A DNA stretch of 64,000 bases from Paragemmobacter ruber (GCF_009908315.1 NZ_JAAATW010000002.1:620001-684000); one strand, 5' to 3'. Shown: positions 1-8,888, counted from the first letter of the stretch. Notes: a model not told the origin generated them from the sequence alone. Program-made: numbers and translations.

Positions 1-1
1 G

Positions 2-1324
2 CTGTTCGGCGGGCTCGACGACGACCAGATGGATGGCGGGGGTGATGCCGACTCGCTCATGGGGGATGCGGGGCGCGACACGATCACCGGCGGGACCGGC
101 AATGACACGGTGTTCGGCGGCGACGGGGACGACCAGATCGACGCGGGGGCTGACCGGGATTTCGTCTTTGGCGATGTGGGCCGCGATACGCTGCTCGGGG
201 GTGCCGGGAACGACACCATGTTCGGCGGGGCCGATGCCGACCTGATGGATGGTGGCGAGGATGCCGATTCGCTTATGGGCGATGCGGGCAACGACACGAT
301 TTCTGGCGGGGCGGGCAATGACAGCCTGTTCGGCGGGAACGAGGACGACCAGATCGACGGCGGCATCGGCAACGATTCGTTGTCCGGCGATGTGGGCAAT
401 GACCGGCTGACGGGCGGGGTGGGCAACGACACGCTGACGGGCGGGTCGGGGCGTGATGTGTTCGTGCTGGGTGCGGGCAGCGGTGCGGATGTCATCACCG
501 ACTTCGACACCTCGGTCGTGAATGGCGTCTATGCGGACCAGCTGGATGTGTCGGCGCTGCGCGATGCGCAGGGCAATCGCATCAACTGGCGCGATGTCAG
601 CGTTTCGTCGGATGGGCAGGGTGGCACGATCCTGACCTTCCCGCAGGGCGAGACGCTTCGCTTGTCCTGGATCCAGCCCAGCGCGGTGGAAGGGTCTGCC
701 GCGATGGCGCGGATGGGGATTCCCTGTTTCGTGACCGGGACGCGCATCCTGACCGAGCGGGGCGAGGTGCCGGTGGAGGCGATCCGCGCGGGCGACCGGG
801 TGATGACGCTGGATCACGGGTTGCAGCCGGTGATCTGGGCGGGCGGGCGGTATCTGGACCGTGACGATCTGGCGGCGGCGCCCATGCTGCGCCCGGTCGT
901 GATCCGCAGCGGGGCGCTGGGGAACCGGGGCGATGTGCTGGTATCGCCCAACCATGCCGTGCTGGCAGAGGTGGAGGGGCAGCAGATGCTGGTGCGGGCC
1001 AAGCATCTGGCCGAGATGGGCGATGCCCGGTTCCGCGTGGCGCGCGGGCGGCGGCGGGTGGGGTATCACCACATCCTGTTGGAGCGGCATGGCATCGTCT
1101 TTGCCCAAGGCCTGGCGAGCGAGACGATGTATCCCGGGCCTGTGGCGATGGCGGCTTTGGGGCCTGAGGTGGCGGCCGAGATTGCGGCGGCCTTTCCCCG
1201 GCTGGCGCCGGTACTGGCGGGCGAGGCCGATGCGGCGGCGATCTATGGCCCGACCGCGCGCCCGATGACGCGGCGGCGGGTGCTTCTGTCGGGGCCGAAC
1301 CCGCGACAGTCGGCGGCGGCCTGA
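2..1324 (+). CDS. RTX calcium-binding repeat protein with C-terminal Hint domain (5' partial)
   Basis: The reading frame is open from base 2, so the N-terminus lies outside the window. The visible N-terminal part is made of glycine/aspartate nonapeptides of the GGxGxDxUx type (for example GGAGNDTMF), which bind Ca2+ and fold as a parallel beta-roll in type I-secreted proteins. After a repeat-free stretch (GAGSGADVITDFD onward) comes a Hint-type domain starting CFVTGTRILTERGEVPVE, with the catalytic-type Cys, the 'V.AI.AGDRV.T' block and a later 'SPNHAVL' block. This pairing is common in Rhodobacteraceae, where function is largely unknown (surface or secreted adhesin-like proteins). No type I secretion genes lie downstream. 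The family call is secure; the role is not. Confidence 0.85.
   Translation: MFGGLDDDQMDGGGDADSLMGDAGRDTITGGTGNDTVFGGDGDDQIDAGADRDFVFGDVGRDTLLGGAGNDTMFGGADADLMDGGEDADSLMGDAGNDTISGGAGNDSLFGGNEDDQIDGGIGNDSLSGDVGNDRLTGGVGNDTLTGGSGRDVFVLGAGSGADVITDFDTSVVNGVYADQLDVSALRDAQGNRINWRDVSVSSDGQGGTILTFPQGETLRLSWIQPSAVEGSAAMARMGIPCFVTGTRILTERGEVPVEAIRAGDRVMTLDHGLQPVIWAGGRYLDRDDLAAAPMLRPVVIRSGALGNRGDVLVSPNHAVLAEVEGQQMLVRAKHLAEMGDARFRVARGRRRVGYHHILLERHGIVFAQGLASETMYPGPVAMAALGPEVAAEIAAAFPRLAPVLAGEADAAAIYGPTARPMTRRRVLLSGPNPRQSAAA
44..475 (+). repeat. 72-residue higher-order duplication within the RTX region
   Basis: The stretch beginning 'gatgccgactcgctcatggg' at 44 recurs with few changes at 260, exactly 216 bases (72 codons) later. 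Both copies code for DADSLMGDAG followed by the same order of RTX units, so two tandem super-units of about eight nonapeptides each are visible. The periodicity is coding, not a CRISPR or satellite. The array may extend upstream of the window. Confidence 0.7.
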
Positions 1325-1658
1325 CCGGGACGCGGCGGCGACGGCGATCCTGATCGCGGCTGCGGGGGCAGCTATAGGCGTGGCCACAGGGGTGGGGCGC
1401 GTGGCGGCGGCATCGCTGCGCTGCGGCATGGCCCGGCAGGGCGCGGCAGGGCGCGTTTCCCGCGAGGAAGGCTTTTTTCCTGCCAGCAAGCCCAGACCTG
1501 CCGCTTTGATTGGCGAACGGGTCGCAAACTGGCCTATTTTCCCGCATTCGCGGATGATACCCCCTGACGGGGACAAGCCAGTTGCAATGCAGCAGGGCTT
1601 TGGATTTATTGAAATCAAGACGAGCGGGCAAACCGCCGACAAGACCGGGGAGACGAAT
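1325..1658. other. 334-bp intergenic region with no gene
   Basis: An open frame runs from 1380 into the ATPase gene, but its first 93 codons do not look like an ABC ATPase and have no ribosome binding site, so I treat the stretch as untranslated leader. It holds GC-rich dyads just after the RTX stop and an AT-richer part from about 1500, where the promoter of the ABC operon is expected. Confidence 0.5.
1582..1610 (+). promoter_or_regulatory. Candidate sigma70 promoter of the polyamine-type ABC operon
   Basis: TTGCAA at 1582-1587 and TTTATT at 1605-1610 are separated by 17 bases; each matches the consensus hexamer at 4 of 6 positions. It lies about 50 bp upstream of the proposed start codon in the most AT-rich part of the gap. 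Weak match, position-based support only. Confidence 0.3.
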
Positions 1659-2774
1659 TTGGCTGCTACGATGGCTGCGAAGAGCCAAAGCGATGTATTT
1701 GTCGTGTTTGATCACGTTCAGAAAAGCTACGACGGCGTGTCGCTGGTCGTGAAGGACCTGAACCTGTCTATCGGCAAGGGCGAATTCCTGACGATGCTGG
1801 GGCCTTCGGGCAGTGGCAAGACGACCTGCCTGATGATGCTGGCGGGTTTCGAGACGGCTACGAATGGCGAGATCCTGCTGGATGGCCGCCCGATCAACCA
1901 GGTGCCGCCGCACAAACGCGGAATCGGCATGGTCTTCCAGAACTACGCGCTGTTTCCCCACATGACGGTGGGCGAGAATCTGGCCTTCCCCTTGGAAGTG
2001 CGGGGCATGGGCAAGACCGAGCGCGAGGCCAAGATCAAGCGCGCACTGGACATGGTGCAGATGGGGGCCTTTGCCAATCGGCGGCCCGCGCAGCTTTCGG
2101 GCGGGCAGCAGCAGCGGATCGCGCTGGCGCGGGCCTTGGTGTTTGACCCCAAGCTGGTGCTGATGGACGAACCGCTGGGGGCTTTGGATAAGCAGTTGCG
2201 CGAGCATATGCAGTTCGAGATCAAGCATCTGCATGAAAGCCTTGGGATCACGGTGGTTTACGTCACCCATGACCAGGGCGAGGCGCTGACGATGAGCGAC
2301 CGGATCGCGGTGTTCAACGATGGGCGCATCCAGCAGTTGGCCCCGCCCGCCGATCTGTATGAACGGCCCGACAACAGTTTCGTGGCGCAGTTCATCGGCG
2401 AGAATAACCGGCTGGAAGGCACGGTGGAAGAGATCAAGGGCGGGCGCGCGCTGGTGCGGCTGGGCACGGGCGAGCTGATCGACGCAACACCCGTGAACGT
2501 GCAGTCGGTGGGGCAGAAGACGCTGGTGTCGATCCGGCCCGAGCGGGTGGAGTTCAAGCCCGACCTGCTGCCTGCGGATGCCCATATGATCGACGCCGAG
2601 GTGATCGAGGTGATCTATATGGGCGATCTGTTCCGCACCGTGCTGAAGGTGGCGGGGCATGAGGATTTCGTCATCAAGAGCCGCAACACCCTGGGCCAGC
2701 GGGTGCTGACCCCGGGCGAGAAGATCAGGATCGGCTGGGCGCCCGCGGATGCGCGCGCGCTTGACCCGATCTGA
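1659..2774 (+). CDS. ABC transporter ATP-binding protein, polyamine (PotA) type
   Basis: ATPase of a spermidine/putrescine-type importer, acting at the cytoplasmic face with the two permeases below. Seen: Walker A GPSGSGKT near residues 48-55, Q-loop FQNYALFPHM, signature LSGGQQQR near 146, Walker B LVLMDEP, D-loop GALD, switch His in YVTHDQ, and a C-terminal TOBE-like regulatory part. I start it at TTG 1659, which has GGGGAG six bases upstream and gives 371 residues, the usual PotA length. ATG 1671 is possible but has no ribosome binding site. It is the first gene of a four-gene operon. Substrate is inferred from the permease and binding-protein families; opine or other amine ligands are possible. 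Confidence 0.85.
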   Translation: MAATMAAKSQSDVFVVFDHVQKSYDGVSLVVKDLNLSIGKGEFLTMLGPSGSGKTTCLMMLAGFETATNGEILLDGRPINQVPPHKRGIGMVFQNYALFPHMTVGENLAFPLEVRGMGKTEREAKIKRALDMVQMGAFANRRPAQLSGGQQQRIALARALVFDPKLVLMDEPLGALDKQLREHMQFEIKHLHESLGITVVYVTHDQGEALTMSDRIAVFNDGRIQQLAPPADLYERPDNSFVAQFIGENNRLEGTVEEIKGGRALVRLGTGELIDATPVNVQSVGQKTLVSIRPERVEFKPDLLPADAHMIDAEVIEVIYMGDLFRTVLKVAGHEDFVIKSRNTLGQRVLTPGEKIRIGWAPADARALDPI

Positions 2775-2846
2775 GCCTATGCCGCGCCCGGCAAGGGCGG
2801 GGCCAACGACAACAGAGCAGTTCTGTTCAACATGGGAGCTAAAAGC

Positions 2847-3921
2847 ATGAAAAAAAATCCTGATCCTGACCACCGCCCTGACCGGCATGGCCTTTTCGGC
2901 CGGCGCGCAGGAATTGACGGTGATGAGCTGGGGCGGCGCCTATGGTGCGGCCCAGACCGAGGCGCATGTGAAGCCGTGGTCGGCGGCCTCGGGCTTCGCG
3001 GCCAAGATGGTGGACAGCGACAACCCCGCCACCCCGATCAAGGCCATGGTCGAGGCGGGCAACGTCACGGTTGACGTGGCGTCGCTGGAATATGCCGACG
3101 CGATCCGCCTGTGCGACGAGGGCCTGCTGGAGCCGATCTCGATCGACGATCTGCCGGCGGGCGCAGATGGCACCCCGGCGTCGGAAGACTTCATCGCCGG
3201 TGCGGTGACGGAATGTGGCGTGTCGACCGACATCTGGTCGACGGTCTATGCCTATAACGACAGCAAGTTCCCCGGCGAGAAGCCCACGACCGTGGCCGAT
3301 TTCTTCGATCTGGAGAAGTTCCCGGGCAAACGCGGCATCCGCAAGGGTGCGAAGGCGGTGCTGGAAGTGGCGCTGATGGCCGATGGCGTGCCGGCGGCGG
3401 AAGTCTATGACGTGCTGTCGACGCCGGAAGGTGTGGACCGCGCCTTTGCCAAGCTCGACACCATCAAGTCGGAAGTGGTGTGGTGGGAAGCCGGTTCGCA
3501 GGCCCCGCAACTGCTGGCCGATGGCGAGGTGGTGATGACCACCGCCTATAACGGGCGGATCTTCAACGCGGCGATCGAAGAGAAGAAGCCCTTCGTCATC
3601 GTGTGGGACGGCCAGCTGTACGAAAACGAGATGTATGCCATCCCGAAGGGCGCGCCGAACAAGGATCAGGCGCTGGAGTTCATCAAGTATGCCACCTCGA
3701 CCGAGGGGCTGCGGGCGCAGGCGCAGTACATCTCCTACGGCCCGGCGCGCCAGTCGGCGCTGAAGGACGAGCTGCTCTACAAGGATGGCGTGACCGTCAT
3801 GGGGCCGCATCTGCCGACCGCGCCCGAGAACATGAAGAACGCGCTGGAAACCTCGGCCGAGTTCTGGGTGGACCGGAACGAGGAACTGAACGAGCGCTTC
3901 AACGCATGGCTTGCGCAGTGA
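2847..3921 (+). CDS. Polyamine-type ABC substrate-binding protein (apparent frameshift in signal peptide)
   Basis: Periplasmic binding protein of the PotD/PotF class. The mature part (from QELTVMSWGGAYG) is intact to the stop at 3921. A well-placed start ATG at 2847 (GGGAGC seven bases upstream) leads straight into a run of eight A residues at 2850-2857. As written, that frame gives MKKNPDPDHR and does not join the mature protein. Removing one A gives MKKILILTTALTGMAFSAGAQ, a textbook signal peptide fused in frame to the mature domain. The only in-frame start in the written sequence is the internal ATG at 2887, which would leave a cytoplasmic protein. It is therefore either a homopolymer sequencing error, a slippage or phase-variable site, or a fresh null mutation. 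Confidence 0.8.
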
Positions 3922-3932
3922 TCTGACTGACC

Positions 3933-3958
3933 GGGGGCGCGGGTTGAACCGCGCCCCC
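3933..3958 (+). promoter_or_regulatory. Intercistronic hairpin between binding-protein and permease genes
   Basis: GGGGGCGCGG and CCGCGCCCCC form a perfect 10-bp stem with a 6-base loop (GTTGAA), starting 11 bases after the binding-protein stop. No T-run follows, so a partial terminator or an mRNA 3'-end stabiliser that raises binding-protein output over the permeases is more likely than a full stop. Confidence 0.6.
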
Positions 3959-3984
3959 ATTCCCTTTCCGACGGACCCGCACCG

Positions 3985-5277
3985 ATGGCCGATCTGACCG
4001 CTGCCGCCCCGGCTGCTGCTGCTGCTGCGACTGCCGCTTCTGCGGCGACCCTTACCACCGCCGACGGGCGCCCCCTGAAGGCCGCGCTGGCCGCCGCGCA
4101 GGCGCGGGCGAAGCGTCGGGCCTTCCTTCTGGTGGCGCCGCTGCTGGCCTTTGTGGTGCTGACCTTCATCATTCCCATCGGGCAGATGCTGGACCGGTCG
4201 TTTCACCATGACGGATTTTCCGCCAATGCCCCGGCGGTTTCGGCCTGGTTCGCGGAGAATGCGCAAGGCACCGAGCCGGACGAGGCGGCCTATGCCGCGC
4301 TGGCCGAGGATTTCAAGGCGATGCGCGAGAACCGGACGGCGGGCGAGGCGGGGACGCGGGTGAATTACACCCTGCCCGAGACGCGGTCGCTGTTCACCAA
4401 GACGGCGCGCAATGCCGATGATCTGGCCCCGCCCTTCAAGGAGGCCTTCCTTGCCATCGACGACCGCTGGGATGACGCGGCGGTGTGGCAGGCGATGCGG
4501 TCTTCGTCTTCGGCCTATACGGCGGATTTCTATCTGGCCGCGCTGGACATGGAGCGGGCCGAGGATGGCAGCATCCGGCGCGTGGAAGAGAACGGGCGGA
4601 TCTATATCTATCTGTTCGCCAAGACCTTTCTTGTTTCGGCGCTGATCACGCTGATCTGCCTGCTGCTGGCCTTTCCGGTGGCGCATCTTCTGGCGACGCT
4701 GCCGATGGCGAAGGCCAACCTGTTGATGATCCTTGTGCTGCTGCCGTTCTGGACGTCGCTTCTGGTGCGGACGACAAGCTGGATCGTGCTGTTGCAGGGT
4801 GAGGGGGTGGTGAATGAGCTGTTCATCGCGCTGGGCCTGATCGGGGCCGAGGGGCGGTTGCAGATGATCTATAACCAGCTGGGCACGATCATCGTGATGA
4901 CGCATGTCCTGCTGCCCTTCATGATCCTGCCGCTGTATTCGGTGATGCGGGTGATCCCGCCCAGCTATGCCCGCGCGGCCCGCAGCCTTGGGGCGACAAG
5001 CTGGACCACGTTCCGGCGCATCTATCTGCCGCAGACGCTGCCGGGGATCGGGGCGGGGTCGCTTTTGGTGTTCATCCTTGCGGTGGGGTATTTCATCACG
5101 CCCGCGCTGGTGGGCGGGGCCGATGGGCAGCTGATTTCCAACCTGATCGACTTCCACATGAAGAATTCAAACTGGTCGATGGCGGCCGCGCTGTCGGCCA
5201 TGCTGCTGGCGGGGGTGCTGGTTCTGTACTGGCTCTATGACCGTCTGGTCGGCATCGACAACCTGAAACTTGGCTGA
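3985..5277 (+). CDS. ABC transporter permease, PotB type
   Basis: Inner-membrane permease of the polyamine-type importer, 430 residues. An Ala/Thr-rich cytoplasmic N-terminus precedes the first membrane segment (LLVAPLLAFVVLTFIIPIG). A long periplasmic insertion of about 120 residues follows, then five more segments. The ATPase-docking EAA-type loop reads ARAARSLGATSWTTFRRIYLP. This is longer than E. coli PotB (about 275 residues) because of the N-terminal extension and the inserted loop, a form common in alphaproteobacteria. It is followed after 12 bases by the second permease. Confidence 0.85.
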   Translation: MADLTAAAPAAAAAATAASAATLTTADGRPLKAALAAAQARAKRRAFLLVAPLLAFVVLTFIIPIGQMLDRSFHHDGFSANAPAVSAWFAENAQGTEPDEAAYAALAEDFKAMRENRTAGEAGTRVNYTLPETRSLFTKTARNADDLAPPFKEAFLAIDDRWDDAAVWQAMRSSSSAYTADFYLAALDMERAEDGSIRRVEENGRIYIYLFAKTFLVSALITLICLLLAFPVAHLLATLPMAKANLLMILVLLPFWTSLLVRTTSWIVLLQGEGVVNELFIALGLIGAEGRLQMIYNQLGTIIVMTHVLLPFMILPLYSVMRVIPPSYARAARSLGATSWTTFRRIYLPQTLPGIGAGSLLVFILAVGYFITPALVGGADGQLISNLIDFHMKNSNWSMAAALSAMLLAGVLVLYWLYDRLVGIDNLKLG

Positions 5278-5289
5278 GGATCGGCGATC

Positions 5290-6228
5290 ATGGCCCTGCC
5301 CATCTATGCAAGCCCCCTGGAGCGGATCTGGCACTACACCTATCTGGTGCTGTGCACGGCGATCTTTATCTTCCTGATCTCGCCCATCCTTGTGGTCATT
5401 CCGCTGTCCTTCAACGCGGAGCCCTATTTCACCTTTACCGAGGCGATGCTGACCTTCGATCCGGCGGGCTATTCGCTGCGCTGGTATGATGCGTTGCTGA
5501 CCTTGGGGATGCAGGCGCCGGAGGCCATCCGCGACGGGGCGTGGTGGTCTGACATGTGGGAGAATTCCACCTGGGTGCGGGCGGCGAAAAATTCGATCAT
5601 CGTGGGGTTCTGGGCCACGATCCTTGCCACGGTTCTGGGCACGCTGGCGGCGCTGGGCCTGTCGCGGCCCGAGATGCCCTATCGGCGGGTGATCATGGCG
5701 ATCCTGATCAGCCCGATGATCGTGCCGATCATCATCATCGCGACGGGGCTGTTCTTCTTTTACTCCAACCCCTGTTCGATCATCGGGACGGAATGCGGGC
5801 GGCTGACCAGCACCTATCTGGGGGTGATCCTTGCCCATACCACGCTGGGGATCCCCTTTGTGATCATCACGGTGACGGCGACGCTGTCGGGCTTTGACCA
5901 ATCGCTGATCCGCGCATCGGCCAGCCTTGGGGCATCGCCGTCGCGCACCTTCTTCAAGGTGGTGATGCCGCTGATCCTGCCGGGGGTGGTGTCGGGGGCG
6001 CTGTTTGCCTTTGTGACGAGCTTTGACGAGGTGGTGGCCGTGCTGTTCATCGCAGGCCCCGATCAGCAGACCATCCCGCGGCAGATGTGGAACGGCATCC
6101 GCGAGGCGATCAGCCCGGCCATTCTGGCGGTGGCGACGATCCTTGTGGTGATATCGATCTGCCTGCTGGCCACGGTGGAATTGCTGCGGCGGCGGTCGGA
6201 GCGGTTGCGCGGCGTCACCCCGCATTGA
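5290..6228 (+). CDS. ABC transporter permease, PotC type
   Basis: Second inner-membrane permease of the same importer, 312 residues. Seen: first membrane segment YLVLCTAIFIFLISPILVVIPLSF, a periplasmic insert (residues about 55-95) mirroring that of its partner, and the EAA-type loop IRASASLGASPSRTFFKVVMP near residues 205-225. It is the last gene of the operon and is followed by a strong terminator hairpin. Confidence 0.85.
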   Translation: MALPIYASPLERIWHYTYLVLCTAIFIFLISPILVVIPLSFNAEPYFTFTEAMLTFDPAGYSLRWYDALLTLGMQAPEAIRDGAWWSDMWENSTWVRAAKNSIIVGFWATILATVLGTLAALGLSRPEMPYRRVIMAILISPMIVPIIIIATGLFFFYSNPCSIIGTECGRLTSTYLGVILAHTTLGIPFVIITVTATLSGFDQSLIRASASLGASPSRTFFKVVMPLILPGVVSGALFAFVTSFDEVVAVLFIAGPDQQTIPRQMWNGIREAISPAILAVATILVVISICLLATVELLRRRSERLRGVTPH

Positions 6229-6259
6229 GGCGAAGGGCGATTTTCCTGCGAAAAATCGG

Positions 6260-6288
6260 GGGCGCGCCGGGATGGGCGCGCCCTTTTT
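6260..6288 (+). terminator. Bidirectional rho-independent terminator
   Basis: GGGCGCGCC (6260-6268) pairs perfectly with GGCGCGCCC (6275-6283) around a 6-base loop and is followed by TTTTT (6284-6288). On the opposite strand the same stem is followed by a run of T (complement of AAAAA at 6251-6255), so it can serve both the ABC operon and the convergent gene ending at 6303. Confidence 0.8.
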
Positions 6289-6302
6289 CGTTTCTGACCG
6301 TG

Positions 6303-7049
6303 TCAGGGGACGGTGGGTTTCGGTGCCTGAAAGGACTTGCCCGGCTTGGCGATGGCGGTGAAGTCGGGATAGCCCGCCTGCGCATAGGCGCGGGCATCGG
6401 TCAGCTGGAAGCTGCTGGCGAAGCGGTCCATCCCGAAGGCATCAAGCGTGAGCGGCACATAGCGGGCGAGGATGGCGTCGTAGTTCTGGCGCAGCACGGG
6501 ATTGCCGGGAGAGAGGTTGGAGATCAGGACCAGCCCGGTGGACCGGCAGTCGAGCACCGTGATCCTGAGGTCGGGGCGGTATTCCTGCAGGATCGGGATC
6601 AGTTTCCAGACATCGCCCGTCCATGCGCCCTTTGGCAGGTTGTCCAGATCGCGCGTTGTCATGCCCAGATTGGAGGGGCAGCAGTCATGCAGCGCGATGA
6701 CGCCCTTTTCGTGGCTGTGCGCCTCGGCGTTCATGAAATCGCGCAGCAGGAATTCGAACAGGTGCATGCCGTCCAGAAAGCTGAAGGACAGCTGGATGTT
6801 CATGGCGCGCAGGAACCCCGAGGCGAAGAAATCGTCGCTGGTCTGCTGGAAGACGTGCAGCGCGGGCTTGGCGCCGATGATGTTGCCTTCGGTGCGGAAA
6901 TAGGGATCGACGGCGATGGTCCGGCTGCGGACGGGGCCGAAGGTGCGCCCGCTGCGGCAGCCCACCTCCATGTACCAGTCGAAGATGCAGGATCGGTGCA
7001 GGCCTTCGAAGAAACGCGTGTAATGCTGGCCCGCGGCGACGTTGAACAT
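6303..7049 (-). CDS. Class I SAM-dependent methyltransferase-like protein
   Basis: A 248-residue soluble protein. The part YMEVGCRSGRTFGPV resembles motif I of class I methyltransferases (E-x-G-x-x-x-G). A later aspartate-containing strand (TIAVDPYF) sits at the motif II position, and 'FLDGMHLFEFLLRDF' followed by GVIALHDC matches the Methyltransf_24-like subgroup. Related proteins are common in Rhodobacteraceae, often near glycan genes, but nothing nearby suggests a substrate. It is a single-gene unit facing the ABC operon. The fold is likely; the activity is unproven. Confidence 0.6.
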   Translation of the reverse strand: MFNVAAGQHYTRFFEGLHRSCIFDWYMEVGCRSGRTFGPVRSRTIAVDPYFRTEGNIIGAKPALHVFQQTSDDFFASGFLRAMNIQLSFSFLDGMHLFEFLLRDFMNAEAHSHEKGVIALHDCCPSNLGMTTRDLDNLPKGAWTGDVWKLIPILQEYRPDLRITVLDCRSTGLVLISNLSPGNPVLRQNYDAILARYVPLTLDAFGMDRFASSFQLTDARAYAQAGYPDFTAIAKPGKSFQAPKPTVP

Positions 7050-7131
7050 TTTAAACCCCCTACCGTTTACGCACTGACGCGGCAGAGGCTAGGGCCGCCC
7101 GGTGGCGGCGTCAATCGCCCGGCGGCGGGCC

Positions 7132-8070
7132 TTAGGGCAGGAGTTGCAGCCAGACCCAGATGCTGCCGATCGACAGGGCGGTGGCGATGAGGACGGTGGA
7201 GGCGGCGACGCGCTTGGCCACGCCGTAGAGATTGGCGAAGAGGAAGGCGTTGACGCCGGGCGCCATGGCGGCGGTCATGACGGCCGAGCGCAGGCCCGGC
7301 GTATCGAGGCCGAAGGCGAAGCGGCCTAGGAGATAGGCCAATCCCGGATGCAGGACGAGCGAGCAGGCGCAGAGCATGGCGATGATGCGGAAGTCGCCAT
7401 CAGGGCGGTAGCGCAGCAGGACGCCGCCCAGACCGAAGAGCGCGGTGGGGATGGCGGTGGCGGCGACCAGGTCCACCGCCGACCACGCGACCTGCGGCAG
7501 GGGCAGGCCGGAGAGATTGACGAGGAAGCCCGCCGTGATGCCGAGGACGAGGGGCTGGGAAAAGATTGCGCGCAGGATCTGACGCGCGAGCGCGGGGCCG
7601 GAGAGGCCCTGCCCGCGGGTGCGGGCCCATTCCATCAGCGCGATGCCGAAGCCGTAGAAGAGCGGCGAGTGGATCGAGATGATGGCGAAGTTCCCCGCCA
7701 GCGCATCGGCGCCATAGGCGCGTTCGGTGATCGGCACGCCGAGGAGGAGCGAGTTCGAAAACAGCGCGACGAAGCCGATGGCGGTGGCGTCGGTGACGGG
7801 GCGGCGGAAGACCAGGATGGCGCAGGCGAAGGCCACGGCAAAGCTGGTGAAGGCCGCGATGTAGAAGGACAGAAACAGCGCAGGCTGGAAGGTGGCGGCA
7901 AGGTCCAGCCGCGCGATGGAGGCGAATAGCAGCGTCGGCGCGGCGAAGTTCTGCGCATAGCGCATCAGGCCGTCCACGGCGCTGTCGTCGAAGAGGCGGG
8001 CGCGGGCGGCGGCATAGCCCATGCCGATCACCAGAAAGACCGGAAGGATGACGTCGAGAAGGGCTTCCAC
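7132..8070 (-). CDS. AEC family transporter (auxin efflux carrier type)
   Basis: Inner-membrane carrier of 312 residues with about ten hydrophobic segments. The typical N-terminus (LLDVILPVFLVIGMGYAAARARLF) and the helix-break region (GVPITERAYG) match the family. Bacterial AEC members export or import small organic acids such as malate or malonate, but the substrate cannot be read from the sequence. It starts 4 bases after the upstream MBL hydrolase gene and is the last gene of the dac-tmk-holB-tatD run. Confidence 0.85.
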   Translation of the reverse strand: MEALLDVILPVFLVIGMGYAAARARLFDDSAVDGLMRYAQNFAAPTLLFASIARLDLAATFQPALFLSFYIAAFTSFAVAFACAILVFRRPVTDATAIGFVALFSNSLLLGVPITERAYGADALAGNFAIISIHSPLFYGFGIALMEWARTRGQGLSGPALARQILRAIFSQPLVLGITAGFLVNLSGLPLPQVAWSAVDLVAATAIPTALFGLGGVLLRYRPDGDFRIIAMLCACSLVLHPGLAYLLGRFAFGLDTPGLRSAVMTAAMAPGVNAFLFANLYGVAKRVAASTVLIATALSIGSIWVWLQLLP

Positions 8071-8074
8071 GTCC

Positions 8075-8887
8075 CTAGGCCTGATTTTCGTAGCTGATCA
8101 CCATGCCGTCATGGGCGGGGCGGATATGGGGGGGAAGTTCGTCTTCCAGCGTGGCGAAGTCGAGATCGTGGTGCATGTTGGTGATCACCGCGCGGGCGGG
8201 CTGGGCGCGGGCGATCCAGTCCAGCGTCATGTCGAGATGGGCATGGGTCGGGTGCGGCTTGCGGCGCAGGGCATCGACGATCCAGCAATCGAGACCATCG
8301 AGGATGGGCCAGCTTTCCGGGGGTATATGCACGGCGTCGGGCAGGTAGGCGAGGGGGCCGATGCGGAACCCCAGCGCGTCGATGCTGCCGTGATTGGCGG
8401 TGAAGGGGGTGAAGTGCAGCGTGCCGCCCGCGCCGTGGATCGCGATGTCGCCGTCGATGGCGTTCAGGTCGAGGATGGGGGGGTAGGGGCTGCCTGCGGG
8501 TTGGACGAAGGCATAGCCGAAGCGGGCGATCAGCGCCTCTTGCGTGGGGCCATCTGCCCAGACGGGCAGGCGGCGGCGGATGTTGAACACGATCTGGCGC
8601 AGGTCATCCAGGCCATGGACATGATCGGCATGGGAATGGGTGTAGATCACCGCGTCCAGCGTGCCGACACCGGCATCCAGCAACTGGTCGCGCATGTCGG
8701 GGGTGGTGTCGATCAGCACGCGGGTGGTGCCGTCGCTGGTTTCGCGTTCCACGAGCAGCGAACAGCGGCGGCGGCGGTTCTTGGGGTTGAACGGGTCGCA
8801 GGCGCCCCAGTCGCCGCCGGGGGGGCCAAGGCGCGGCACACCGCCCGACGATCCGCAGCCAAGGATGGTGAAGCGCAGCGTGGCCAT
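8075..8887 (-). CDS. MBL-fold metallohydrolase, PhnP-like
   Basis: A 270-residue cytoplasmic metallo-beta-lactamase-fold protein. The N-terminus LRFTILGCGSSGGVPRLG and the metal motif HSHADHVHGLDDLR (HxHxDH) are clear, and further metal-ligand histidines lie in the middle (FTANHGS) and near the end (NMHHDL). The family acts as a phosphodiesterase on cyclic sugar phosphates or similar compounds. Its place next to tatD is conserved in alphaproteobacteria. It follows tatD by one base. Confidence 0.8.
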   Translation of the reverse strand: MATLRFTILGCGSSGGVPRLGPPGGDWGACDPFNPKNRRRRCSLLVERETSDGTTRVLIDTTPDMRDQLLDAGVGTLDAVIYTHSHADHVHGLDDLRQIVFNIRRRLPVWADGPTQEALIARFGYAFVQPAGSPYPPILDLNAIDGDIAIHGAGGTLHFTPFTANHGSIDALGFRIGPLAYLPDAVHIPPESWPILDGLDCWIVDALRRKPHPTHAHLDMTLDWIARAQPARAVITNMHHDLDFATLEDELPPHIRPAHDGMVISYENQA

Positions 8888-8888
8888 A

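Noticed and set aside
29-475. Regular short repeats that could be read as a CRISPR-like array
   Set aside because: The period is coding (27-base RTX units within a 216-base block), copies vary at third positions, and there are no spacers.
1380-1658. N-terminal extension of the first ABC ATPase
   Set aside because: The 93 extra residues do not belong to the family and lack a ribosome binding site; the TTG at 1659 has a good one.
597-2888. A 763-codon open frame on the minus strand opposite the RTX and ATPase genes
   Set aside because: It mirrors real genes, is rich in Arg/Pro/His, has no domain-like stretch and no ribosome binding site. It is a GC-rich shadow.
2839-5157. A 772-codon minus-strand frame opposite the binding-protein and PotB genes
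   Set aside because: Same shadow composition; the plus-strand genes have clear family motifs.
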